A stretch of DNA of 64,000 nucleotides. Origin: Branchiostoma lanceolatum (taxonomy: Eukaryota > Chordata > Leptocardii > Amphioxiformes > Branchiostomatidae). The first letter of the stretch is position 1; each line of letters starts with the position of its first letter. Below, piece by piece: positions 36,501-47,300 of the stretch. A program made the position numbers and the translations under genes. The DNA is taken from NCBI RefSeq assembly GCF_035083965.1, contig NC_089735.1, forward strand, positions 3,653,501-3,717,500. The letters are read 5' to 3'. The notes beneath the pieces were generated by a model. That model was not told the origin of the DNA. It did no database searches and saw nothing but the letters and a program-made list of their open reading frames with translations.

Positions 36501-38242
36501 AAGTATACCTTACGCCTTGTTATGTATTTTATTCGACTGTGTGTAGAGGACTCCAGGAAGAATAGTTCAATGTAACTAATGGAGATTCCTAATAAACAAA
36601 CAAACAAACAAACGCTATTCATTAATGATTGAATTGAAAACTTTTCTGTAATATCCATGATCAATTTATTCTGCTCGGGATTCATTTGGCCTATTCAATA
36701 GATAAATAGATAACGCAAATAGATTAGTTGATCTACTTGATATAAACAAAATCAACTTTCCTCGTCCGTTAATGATGCTTTCTTCTTTGTTGTTTACTAC
36801 CCTTTAGGATGAGCAGCCGGTGCTATTGACTAACGGCCAAAGGATTGCCACGTTCCTCTTCTATGTAATTTTATATGTCCACATTTTACTATAGCTACAA
36901 ATACTTCAATAAGGCATCTTAAGCTTCTTCCATCAAATAAAAAGAAAACGCTGACTATAAACTGTTTTTGATATACTTGAGGTTCGAGTGACGTTAGACT
37001 GATATAGTTCACTGCTTACCAATATTTTGTGTGCGTCGATTCCTGAGATGGATTTTTTTCAAGGTCTATAGCTAACGTTAAATGATAGCCTACGCTAAAC
37101 GTACATAACTATAAACCGTTAGCCCACAGAGCACGTGGACGTAAAACAAGTTTTTATAGCACTTCGTAATATCAAGTTAACTTGATTCCAAAACCCACAT
37201 TTTCGACCTGTCCTCTCGTCATCGTCAGGAGAATCGAGGACCTGATCAGGAAACGTCGACTTCATGATGTAATGTACCAATATGCTTCTTTATCATGTAT
37301 CTTAATCACAGCTTAGTGATGTCGAAGCCGGTGGAGCAACAGTCTTCACTCGTCTGAACTTGACCGTCCCTGCAGTCAAAGTAAGGAACCACGCACTCAC
37401 CTCACCTCACTATGAATTCTATTTCATTCTATTTTGTTTATTCGGCTTTTCAGATTATGTATCTGACCCTTACCTCTTCCCTCATGACCTCAATGAAAAG
37501 CGGCCTACGTATCATGAATAAACAAAGGTTCAAAAAAAAAAAAAAATTTGAGAAGATCCGGTCATAGAAACTATGTAGTTCACGAAGTCGGATCCTCAAA
37601 TTATGGCATAGCAAATGAAAGAAATACAAAAGAAAATTGAAATACGAAGGAAAATCAAACATATGACTAATAGCAACATCAGAATACTTAAAAGTGATGA
37701 TAAGAATTTGGCAAAGTAGTGGGCAACCTTAAGCCAACCGTACACACTCGCGACGTATCTTCAGAAAAGACGCTGTAGCCGCATAGTTCCCGTTAATTAG
37801 AACTTTATTCAAGCCCACATCCAGACTAGTTTCGCCGCTACCTTGAAGTTTGCTGTTGAGGTCAATTTCTGTAATTAGTGGACGACATTTTCACAACAAT
37901 GTTTCCTTCCATTTCTCTGTCTCAGAACAGCGCAGTGCTGTTTCATGACTTGAAAAAGTCTTTAGCCTTTGAGCAGGATTCAGAGCATGCCGGTTGTCCT
38001 GTCCTCATGGGCTCTAAATGGAGTAAGTTTAATCAATATTCCTACAGTAGACAATAAATGAAGTGTTGTGCTGTTATGGACTAATTTGTTTTTTGATCTG
38101 GAGTGTTGATGGCAAACGCATTTCAAAGTATAGTTTGCTAACACTTTATCTGTTAATTTTCTTTATTTCAGTAGCGAACAAGTGGATACATACACATGGG
38201 AATGAGTTTAGGTGGCCGTGTGGTCTCACACCGGAAGAGTGA
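30520..38242 (+). CDS. P4HA: Prolyl 4-hydroxylase alpha subunit
   Basis: Thirteen in-phase exons: 30520-30704, 31431-31561, 32053-32444, 33176-33218, 34118-34257, 34775-34948, 35344-35411, 35784-35889, 36423-36476, 36808-36864, 37312-37380, 37926-38022 and 38172-38242. They give 528 aa, the usual size. The N terminus is a signal peptide ([13 protein letters not shown]); an upstream in-frame ATG at 30466 would add 18 residues, and I prefer 30520 because the hydrophobic core then sits at the N terminus. Next come the dimerisation region, then the TPR-like peptide-substrate domain in exon 3 (about 130-240). The C-terminal 2-oxoglutarate/Fe(II) dioxygenase domain has H426 and D428 in YEPHVDYF, distal H494 in [10 protein letters not shown] and K504 in GSKW. 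Family role: hydroxylation of procollagen prolines in the ER lumen as an alpha2beta2 complex with PDI. The iron-site segment is shorter and more diverged than the usual HFDF form. Confidence 0.95.
31605..31694. repeat. Short hairpin element in P4HA intron 2
   Basis: Arms CAGTCGAACACCATAAGCCA and complement, separated by about 30 bp. A relative of one arm lies at about 24735-24780. Confidence 0.7.
33835..34046. mobile_element. Foldback element, TAG...CTA ends, 9-bp target duplication
   Basis: Nearly perfect palindrome from TAGCCTCTACCAGGC to its complement, flanked by TCAGGACCC (33826-33834) and CCAGGACCC (34047-34055), 8 of 9 matching. It lies in the P4HA intron before exon 34118. Confidence 0.85.
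35018..35165. repeat. (TTGG)n/(TTTG)n microsatellite in P4HA intron
   Basis: Mixed TTGG and TTTG tetramers with GTCGG variants. It creates a spurious Asn-Gln-Pro-Thr frame on the other strand. Confidence 0.93.
35637..35670 (+). ncRNA. Hammerhead-ribozyme-like core
   Basis: CTGACGA, stem GGTAG/CTATC (one G.U) with loop TGGGTG, then GAAAC and GTA. It lies in a P4HA intron within a repeat that has degenerate relatives at about 12150-12190 (+) and 10594-10630 (-). Confidence 0.5.
36105..36330 (+). mobile_element. tRNA-derived SINE in P4HA intron
   Basis: A-box-like TGGCCTAGTGGATAGGCTAG and B-box-like TTTGATTCCTGGC, followed by the SINE body (CAAAGGCACTTAA, AGGTGCACAAATGGGTATC, CGGTTGGGGTGGTAAA) shared with other copies in the window. 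Confidence 0.75.
37195..37228 (-). ncRNA. Hammerhead-like core, degenerate
   Basis: On the minus strand CTGACGA, stem GAC/GTC around a purine-rich loop (GAGAGGACAG), then GAAAATGT. It fits the Penelope-type motif loosely; the stem is only 3 bp. Confidence 0.35.
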
Positions 38243-39353
38243 TGGTCTCACACCAGAGATTTGAGCCTGAAGAAAGGATCTTATTTTATTCATCAGACTG
38301 TATAAAAATATACAGACAACAGGACTACCCAACTAGCTGAAGGCTATTACAAAGGGATAGCCCTGGTGACTGACAATATACAAGATACAATTACAAGTTG
38401 CTACAAGGCACATAAGAGCGTTTACAAAAGACAAAAAAAACCGTGACTCCCGACAGCCTGGATGTAAACCCTCCAAACCTTTATCCTCAATGTCGATCGA
38501 TGTAGAATTTGCGAAGAAAATGCTATCACCTAGAAGTAGTGGGGTTATTACCGCCTGTCAAATCCAATGATATGTTCAAAATGTACATTTACTATATGAA
38601 TGTAACTTAGTCACTTTGCAGATCATGCTATATTATTGTATCTTAATGGCGAATTCCAGTCTATTCGTTGCGTTTTTCGGTTCTAAATTAGGTTGGCAAA
38701 TTAGGTCATGCATTGTATTATGCACATCGATTATAATATTAATGTTCCTCTAGAACCAAGCTACATTTACTGCATTTTTTTGTAAGGATGAAGTTCCTTT
38801 TTTGCGCAATTGAAATATTTACCTTTTCCGAATTTGAATAATTTACACGCCGTTACCAATCAGGTCAAAATGATGGAAATCTAGTCATCCCGTATTCCCT
38901 TTGAAAGTCTGCAACTTAAAACGCCCCTATAGCTTCAAAGAAAGATGCTAGAGGGCGCAAACGTATGTCACTTCGTCCCGTGCACGCGAGCTATGTATGT
39001 GTCACAGTACAGATTGGAATTCAGTACAATCGGGAACTGTCCTAGGACAGATTGGAATTCCAATCTGTCCTAGGACAGTTCCAGATTGTAATGGATTCCA
39101 ATCTGTACTGTGACATATGTACCACCCACAAATCATGATCATGACGAGATACAAAAACCAGACATTTTGCTGCAGGGGACCCAGAATCTTATCATTTCTT
39201 CATTTTGCAAACGCAATGAATGATGACACAGTTACTTACCATACTTAGTAATGGATCCACGACTTCTCGAGTTATGCTGTTGACAAACAAACACACACAC
39301 ACACACATACACACTCACCACACACACACACACACGCACACATACACACTCAC

Positions 39354-39439
<86 letters not shown>

Positions 39440-39789
39440 TACATGCATACATATACACTAATACATAACCTTCATGGCGAGGGTAATTAACGCAGTATCG
39501 AAGAGAGCTTAAACCGATTCGGCGTCAACGTTATTAACTTATTCCAAAGACGACGTGATTTGGTGGAGGAGCACCTGGTGGAGGAGCGCCTTCTGGCGTC
39601 TTCAATGTGAAGTTTTCCGTTTGCAACAATTAAGGGGGCAGGGGGCAGAAGACGGAACAAAATTGTTCTTGGTGGAGAGGTTACCGCGAAAACCGCGAAT
39701 ATAGAACCACCGCGAACATTTCCCATAAGCCTTTAACCACCCCCGGAGTACAATGTACCGTCCCATGGCCTCTGCCCTCTACAGACATC
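38243..39789. other. Intergenic; palindrome and (AC)n
   Basis: Probable P4HA 3' UTR, then a dispersed repeat at about 38290-38400 (ACTACCCAACTAGCTGAAGG, also near 10.71 kb and inverted near 18.35 kb). A hairpin with arms CACAGTACAGATTGGAATTC spans about 38998-39114, and an (AC)n array about 39286-39452. A CCCTCTACAG acceptor just before 39784 suggests that the next gene has an upstream noncoding exon, not identified. Confidence 0.55.
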
Positions 39790-41581
39790 ATGGCCGCCCT
39801 GTTGGCGTTTGTTGGGGACATTCTCACCAAAAATCGTCAACTTCCCAACATCAACGCGATCGGAAACCCATTTTCTGAGCGGCAACTCGAGCGTTTCTGC
39901 TTCCACCACGTGCCAGTGATCGGTGCCCTCAGCTACAGCGCTTTCTCCACCAACATCCTGGCCTACAAGGCTTTTGATGAGTATGTGCTTTAATATTCTT
40001 CTAAATTTTCTTTCGCCCAAAGTCGTCTGCTAAACAGCTGTTTACATTCCGAAAACTCGAAGTAGAACAATTTTATAATCATATTTTGAGGAAATGATTA
40101 TCGCCCATCAAGCTATGAGGAAATGTCATGTTGTCACGTCCGCTGGGCGTCTTCAGTTGGTCTCTAATTGTTAACCTTCCCGAAACAAGTTGGCCTACTT
40201 TTCTGAATGTGACCCAGTCGTAAATGGCATCTATGCGTCACGCCCATAGTTTTGGGTGTGTAGATTCACGGCCCCTGTTGTAGAAGTTTCTTACATGCAT
40301 CATGCGGAATGCTGCGTTGTTGAAATTCTAGATTTGTAACTTTTCTTTGTATCCGAATTCTAATGTCATGGTAGAAATAAAATCATGGAATAAGTTGATA
40401 ATTATAATCAACGTCGCTGAACTAATCTTTGCTGTAGGGGTAAAGTAGGAATTATTTTAAAGACTCTTATGGGTGATCCTGTCAACAAGACTTTTGCACT
40501 ATTGACAGGATGATCCTATTCACAGGATGATCCTATAGCCAGGATGGTCCCATTGACAGGATGATCCCATTGACAGGATGATCCTATTGACAGGATGATC
40601 CTATTGACAGGATCTTATTGACAGGATCATTCTATTGACAGGTCGATCATTTTGACAGGATGATACTGTTGACAGGATCATGATAAATAAAGTTCAAATT
40701 TTGGTACATCATGTATTTAGTAATTAGACATTTTTGTTCTTCCTATTTCAGGTTGTTCACCAGTCGACACCTTGTTGTGGCCAACTGTCTCTTGTTAAAC
40801 TCCCACCTGGGCATCGGACTGTACCTGTTTAACACTCCGACTATCAGGGTAAGGACTGTACCTGTTTAACACTCCTACTATCAGGGCAGGGTAAGGACTG
40901 TACCTGTTTAACCAAGGAGGTTATACTCTTGGTTTAACACTCCTACTATCAGGGTAAGGACTGTACCTGTTTAACACTCCTACTATCAGGGTAAGGACTG
41001 TACCTGTTTAACACTCCTACTATCAGGGCAGGGTAAGGACTGTACCTGTTTAACCAAGGAGGTTATACTCTTGGTTTAACACTCCTACTATCAGGGTAAG
41101 GACTGTACCTGTTTAACACTCCTACTATCAGGGTAAGGACTGTACCTGTTTAACACTCCTACTATCAGGGTAAGGACTGTACCTGTTTAACACTCTCTCT
41201 AAACAAACACAATTAAAAAGGTCCTTCTAGGTCTAGACAATGATTACATTTCTCTTCTCTGTGGTTTTTGTCTTTGTCTGTGTTATATAATTTGGGAACA
41301 TAAAAAAAAAGAAACAGAGAGACAAACATTTCCTGTGTTTCCTCTAGGCAGCGAACACACGTTGGCGGGTGGCATGGAGCGTGTACGGCAGCGCCATGTT
41401 CAACTTTGGCTCCATCCTGCTGTGGGCTACCGTCAAGGAAATAATCCCAGAGCACGCGGCCCTTAGGGTCGGCTTCGGGGTCCTGTCCAGCGTCTGCTTC
41501 CTACTGGTAGGGAAGAAGTACCTGGACCACGTAGACACGAAACTTGCCAAGTCCAAACCAAAGGCAGTAGAGCAGAAATGA
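39790..41581 (+). CDS. Unrecognised small multi-pass membrane protein
   Basis: Three in-phase exons: coding 39790-39980, 40752-40848 and 41348-41581 (TGA), 173 aa. The acceptor-like CTCTACAG ending at 39783 suggests the ATG lies near the start of the second transcribed exon. Three hydrophobic stretches are visible: LVVANCLLLNSHLGIGLYLF, AWSVYGSAMFNFGSILLWAT and RVGFGVLSSVCFLLVG. The tail is basic (KKYLDHVDTKLAKSKPKAVEQ). I do not recognise the family. Clean splice sites, codon-like GC content and phase support a real gene. Intron 2 carries a long tandem array of copies of the exon-2 donor. Confidence 0.8.
40480..40682 (+). repeat. 17-bp minisatellite (TGACAGGATGATCCTAT)
   Basis: About ten degenerate 17-bp units in intron 1 of the membrane-protein gene. 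GGATGATCC is itself near-palindromic. Confidence 0.85.
40849..41206 (+). repeat. Tandem array of repeated 5' splice sites
   Basis: Directly after exon 40752-40848 the exon end plus donor (ATCAGG|GTAAGG) is repeated. Further donor GT positions are 40891, 40954, 40991, 41033, 41096, 41133 and 41170. Spacing is 42, 63, 37, 42, 63, 37, 37 bp, so a 37-bp basic unit lies within a 142-bp higher-order repeat. Each unit also copies GTACCTGTTTAACACTCC from the end of the exon. Confidence 0.93.
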
Positions 41582-42131
41582 AAGTATGAGGAAACTTCTA
41601 AATCTTTCTGTATGTAGAAAATGTACTGCAAAAGAAACTTGGTGAGCATACGCACAGTTTCATTACTGCACTACATCTTACAAGAAAAGAAAAGCAGATC
41701 AGGGGGACACAAAAAAGTCAAAACCAAAGCAAAAATGAAAATATGAGAAAACTTCTAAATCTATCTCCAGCAACAGAAACTTGGTGAGCATACGTGCATT
41801 TTCATTACTGCGCCACATCTTATTCTGAAATAAAAGCAAGTCAGGGGGACACAAAACTTGCCAAGCCAAAACCAATGTCCGCAGAGCAATAATGAAGGTA
41901 TATGAAGCAAATTCTATAGGTTCATGTCGTGGTACGGATTGGTGAGCGTACGCACACTTTCATTACAGTACAAAATCTTATTCTATCAAATCAGGATGTC
42001 GCTTAGATATGGACATTAACTGTTGTGTCTGTATTTAAGTACAAAGAGTAGTGACTGTAATGAAATTTGAATGAATCATGCGACACTGCAATAATGACTA
42101 GTTTGTAAAGTAAGAAAGACATCATCGACAT

Positions 42132-42273
42132 TAGCCTGGAATCCATCCTATTTAGCTTCCGGCCGCTACCCTAGCTCCGCTGCGCTACCCAAGCTCCGCT
42201 GCTGGCCGAATATTTGGCTGGCAGCGGAGCTTGGGTAGCGGAACGGAAGCTAAATAGGCTGGACTCCAGGCTA
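42132..42273. mobile_element. Foldback element, TAG...CTA ends
   Basis: Arms TAGCCTGGAATCC and GGACTCCAGGCTA with internal matching arms (CTACCCAAGCTCCGCTGC). Flanked by CATCGACAT and CATCAACAT, 8 of 9 matching. Confidence 0.82.
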
Positions 42274-44130
42274 CATCAACATTTGTAGAGCAACCAGAAA
42301 ACATAATTCAGGCAGGGATCTAACCAGCACTCGTCATTCCATCAATTTTGGTGCATAAGATGGAAAAGAAAACATTTTGAGACCATTCTGTGAGTTTTGA
42401 CGGATAGAAATGCCCTAGTCTGAATAAATTGAAGGAAATTTGTACACGATCATGGCAAAAAAAATGATTCTATGATCAATGGGATGACGGAAAATTATGT
42501 CAAGCGGTCTCGAGCCCTGGTATTTAGTCACTGTATATACATGTACCATTGGCCATAGCATAGACTTGCAGAGTGCAATAAAAGGAGTCCTTAATATCAC
42601 TTTCTGTCATATGTGTACTGAATTTCAATCATGTCCCATAGAATAATCTTGGACAAAGCCAGATTATTATGACATTGCTTTGATGACATGTAAATCAATC
42701 GAGACATTTTCTTGATTTGAACATGTGGTGGGTTCAGATCATCAGATATTGTTACTTACAGATCAGCAGTTTTTAATCTGGAACCCTTAAAAACATGCTT
42801 TAAGTGGTAACTCACAGGATCTTGTTAGCTGTCAGATATCAATACTAATTTGTAATAGAAGAAAATTGTGAACTTTTCTGCTGTCCTCCTTTAGTACATC
42901 TGGTTAGCAATGTACATCATTGTAACATATCATAGTTTTTGAACTGTCCATGGCATTGGTTGGGTGACAATTAAGCTATAGCAGCAAATAATGTAGCCGT
43001 GTCAAAATGTATTTTCTGCTCTGGATACATATGTCTCCGAATGTTGGCATCTGGTTATTTGGTTAAAGCTATTGGAGCTACATTGTACTTAGCAAAAGCC
43101 CGAACTTACCACTTATACCTTGTTATTAAGTATATGTCAAAGCAAATTATAATGGAGGTTAAGATTCTTTTTTTCCTGGTTTTCTTGCCGAAAAGATATC
43201 AAAGGGTTGCCATTCAAACTGTACTTGTCATGTTAAGTGTTAGTTTATTTTAGATTGTTCTTGTTAGAACGCTTGGTGCCATAATCTATTCATTTACACA
43301 GTTACAGTTTACAATTTTGTACACGTCATGTACTCGGTGTTTTAAAACATGTCGAGGAAAAGCAATCTAAAAAGCACCATGCTTCATCTCAGTTGAGGAT
43401 GCCTCCTTTACCATTAATACCAAGAGAAATACATTGTATGCAATGCTTTTATTGAATGATGTAACAGTGTACATGCAGTGCCCATTTTTGCAAGAGCCAA
43501 GACTGATACATTGTAAATGTCAGTCTGGGATACAAGCAATAAACAAACAGGTTAATTAGCAGGTGTCAAAAACCTGGATTGAAAATTAGGTCTAACTTCT
43601 GAAGTTAACCATGGTTCCAACTACATTTGTACATCCCTACTTCATGTACTTGTGCAGGCAATACGAGAACCTTTGTATCAATTTCAAAATAAAACCAGCC
43701 CTTACTATGCAGATACATGCATATGTCCTGACATTTTGTGCTGAAGCATTCATGGTATGAAACCATACTATCATTACTATTATCAGGTGAAAACATGTTG
43801 GCAACAATATTTTATACTCCCATTTCTTTCTGTGATGTTCCATACTGCCAAAGTTTACCCCCAACATACATACACATATGATCTTTATTTCTCAGTCATG
43901 GTGATTACATTCCAATTAATTGCTTTATTGAATGTATACTGTTGATATTCATATTCTGTTCAACCACTTGTTCCTTGCATCAGAAGCTGTTTGGAATGTT
44001 GCTAGGAAGCTATAATGTCCTTTTCCTTCCATGCATGTACAGGGTAATTCATTCGCCTCCAACCAAACTTGCATAACCTATGAGTGTGGAAGACAAGGCA
44101 GTAGACAAGCTAACATCCTCATGTAAATGC

Positions 44131-44306
44131 TAGTCTCTACCAGACTAACCGCGCCGGCTATAGAGAGAACATTTGCTGGGGGACTTTGGCCATGGAGGAT
44201 AACATTCCCTATCTCCATAGCCGACTCCCTTCATACAGTTGACTCTATTTGGCCAATTTCTACTACTAGTATTTTCCCAGCGACCTGTGGAGACTGGTAG
44301 AGTCTA
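44131..44306. mobile_element. Foldback element with perfect 9-bp duplication
   Basis: TAGTCTCTACCAG at the left and its near-complement at the right end (CTGGTAGAGTCTA), flanked on both sides by TGTAAATGC (44122-44130 and 44307-44315). Same family as 33835-34046 by end sequence and by the internal ATTTCTACTA...TTTTCCCA. Confidence 0.85.
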
Positions 44307-44354
44307 TGTAAATGCTCTCTAGAACATTATATTGGAGCAAAATCTGCTTGCAAT

Positions 44355-47300
44355 TCAAGTCCCATGAAGTTGTATTTTTTCTTGCACCATCCTTGCATTC
44401 TGTGAGAGAAGTTGATTTTCATGACTACAGAGTAGTTTGACCTGGTCCAACACACCTCTGCTTGCAAACTCTGCATACAGAACATCTGAGGGGGGCAAAA
44501 TAGTAAAATGTAAGTTGCTACAGCAGTTAGTACACTGAACAGTATAATCTCTACTCAACATTCAGGTAAAAACAATTTCTTAATTAGAACAAGCAGCTTG
44601 GGGCCCAAACCTGCACCGTTTTCTCCTAAGATCAAAAGCTATCCACCACTATAAAATCAAGACCATAGCATGTCCAGCACAAAATGTACAAAAACTGACA
44701 GTTCTGCTGCAATACCAAGATCACACCAGGTGGCCAAGAACTGACCTTGATATTCATCTTCCCAAGTCCTACCCACATACATGTACCAAATATCATCACA
44801 ATCCATCCAGAAGTTCTTAAATTATGCTGACCTTAAATGTTGGGAAACACAAACAAACAGACACACACACAGACACACAAGCCAAAAACAATACCTCCAT
44901 TTTTCATGGAGGTAAAAAGAGAGAATCAAGAAATACAAGATTAATTTTCCTTGGCCTGAGGTACAGCTCACCTGATTGGAGGAGAGAACTGACCAATGTC
45001 ATGACGTTACACTGGACATGAGGATCACAGTTCTGGTCAGCCAGCAATCTGTGGATGGCTTTTGTAACTTCTGCAGACTCCAGGCTTCCCACTGTAGATT
45101 CTGTCAGGGGAAATGGACACTTTAGAGACACTCAGACACAATATACATGAACTGTACATCACATTTCAGTCTGTTATATCTCTGTATACATGGTATAACT
45201 TGCATTGTATTACATATCATTGGAAAGCTTGTTCATCACCCTTAACACATTATACATGAACTGTACATCACATAAAAGTAAACTCAAGTTGACACTAAAA
45301 CACAACTCAACACAAAAAGTTCAGCAATTTGATTTCAGTCCTTTATATCTCTGTATATATGGTATAACTTGAATTGTATTATATATCATTGGAAAGCTTG
45401 TTTAGTACCCTTTACAATGATATTCTGACACTCAGACACTATAGACATGAACTGTTCATCACATAAATGTACACTCAACACAAAGTTCAGCAACTTGATT
45501 TCAGTCTGTTATATCTCTGTTAATACATGGTATAACTTGCATTGTATTACATATCATTGGAAAGCTTGTTCATCCTTAACAATGACATTCAGACACATTA
45601 TACATGAACTGTACATCACATAAATGTAAACTCAACAGTTCAGAAACTTGATTTGGGGTGGATTGATTTAAATTGACATGTGTAGCGTCCCAAAGGTGAG
45701 AACACCCCATGCGACTCAAGTGTGAATGCAACCGAATTGATACACGTAGCTATTTGAATCGGATGGATTTGATTTGAAGTGATTTGCATAGATTTCACCG
45801 AGTGTGAACAGGGCTTAATAGAAAGAAACAAAATGACATTAACCTGGGCTGACAGTTACGGAGATGATAAGAGCAATCAAAGCCTCATTCTGCATCACTG
45901 GGTGTTCTGAGGTTGCCATGGCTACCAAGCGTGCCACACCTCCTTGATTGACAACACTAGATACCACCTCCTCAGACCTGGAGAGAGAATAACACTGATA
46001 AGCATATTTTTAAGGTTTGCTATTCAATTTGATGTGTGAAAGGTGGACAGCATAGCCAACATGTTGCAGCAATGGCGTCTTAATATAATCTTATTCATGA
46101 AGTCAGTAAGTTTCTTCCACTTTTAGTCATCCTTGAATCCATCCATCCACCCATCCATCCATCCATCCATCCATCCACCCATCCATCCACCCATCCATCC
46201 ATCCATCCATCCATCCATCCATCCATCCATCCATCCATCCATCCATCCATCCATCCATCCATCCATCCATCCATCCATCCATCCATCCATCCATCCATCC
46301 ATCCATCGTGCTTCTGACCTGGAATGTTTGATGATGGCTGCCAGCAGCCTGCTAGCCTCCCCCACAACCCCAGCATGTTCCACCACTCCCCCCAGCTCTA
46401 CTAGTCTCCTCACCACTGATGCATCCATCCATCCATCCATCCATCCAGCCATCCATCCATCCATCCATCCATCCATCCATCCATCCATCCATCCATCCAT
46501 CCATCCATCCATCCATCCTCCATCCACCCACCCATCCTTCCTTCCTTCCTTCCTTCCTTCCTTCCATCCATCCATCCATCCATCCATCCATCCATCCATC
46601 CATCCATCCATCCTTCCATCCATCCATCCATCCATCCATCCATCCATCCATCCATCCATCCATCCATCGTGCCTCTGACCTGGAATGTTTGATGATGGCT
46701 GCCAGCAGCCTGCTAGCCTCGCCCATAACCCCAGCATGTTCCACCACTCCCCCCAGCTCCACCAGTCTCCTCACCACTGAAGCATCCTTTCCTACCTGAA
46801 GGGCTGTGGACTCTGCAATGAAACAACAAAAAACTATGAAATACATCATTCTATGTATTATGTCATACCTGGGCCTGATACGGGTGTTCCGGACCGTGTG
46901 ATAACTATCCGTATCACATAGGGTTTGGGAGTGTTATCACACAGGCTTCCATGGAATATTTTGAATGCATTTCGAGCGCGCCGGTTGAGCTGCCGTCAGA
47001 AATTCAAATACCAGATTCGGAGGTTAGAATCAAAGTTGTTACAGTTTCTTGTTCGAGGACACAAAACTCCCTCAACTTCTGGCGCATTCCGCATTGAAAT
47101 GTGTGTTTTCTCGGGTGGTTATGACCAAGATCGGGCTAGTACCGCGGTCGGGCTGGTACCTCGAGTGATACGGAATACCCCTTGTTGTATTCTATATATA
47201 CCACATAGAGATTAAATACAACACAGTGTATTCTTATTGCCTGAGGTACCAGCCTGACTGTGGCTCAACACGCCCAAAAGACACTATTTTCATTTTCTAT

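Larger units (their letters stand above)
41582..44354. other. 3' flanks of two convergent genes; no other gene seen
   Basis: Three diverged copies of a ~130-bp sequence (GTGAGCATACG, TTTCATTAC) follow the stop at about 41640, 41785 and 41940, suggesting tandem duplication of the 3' UTR. Otherwise AT-rich; probably contains the RAP1GDS1 3' UTR. Confidence 0.5.

Noticed and set aside
46095..46849. Open frames of 126-204 codons with WMDG or HPSI repeats
   Set aside because: Translation of the ATCC array; only 46680-46812 on the minus strand is a real RAP1GDS1 exon.
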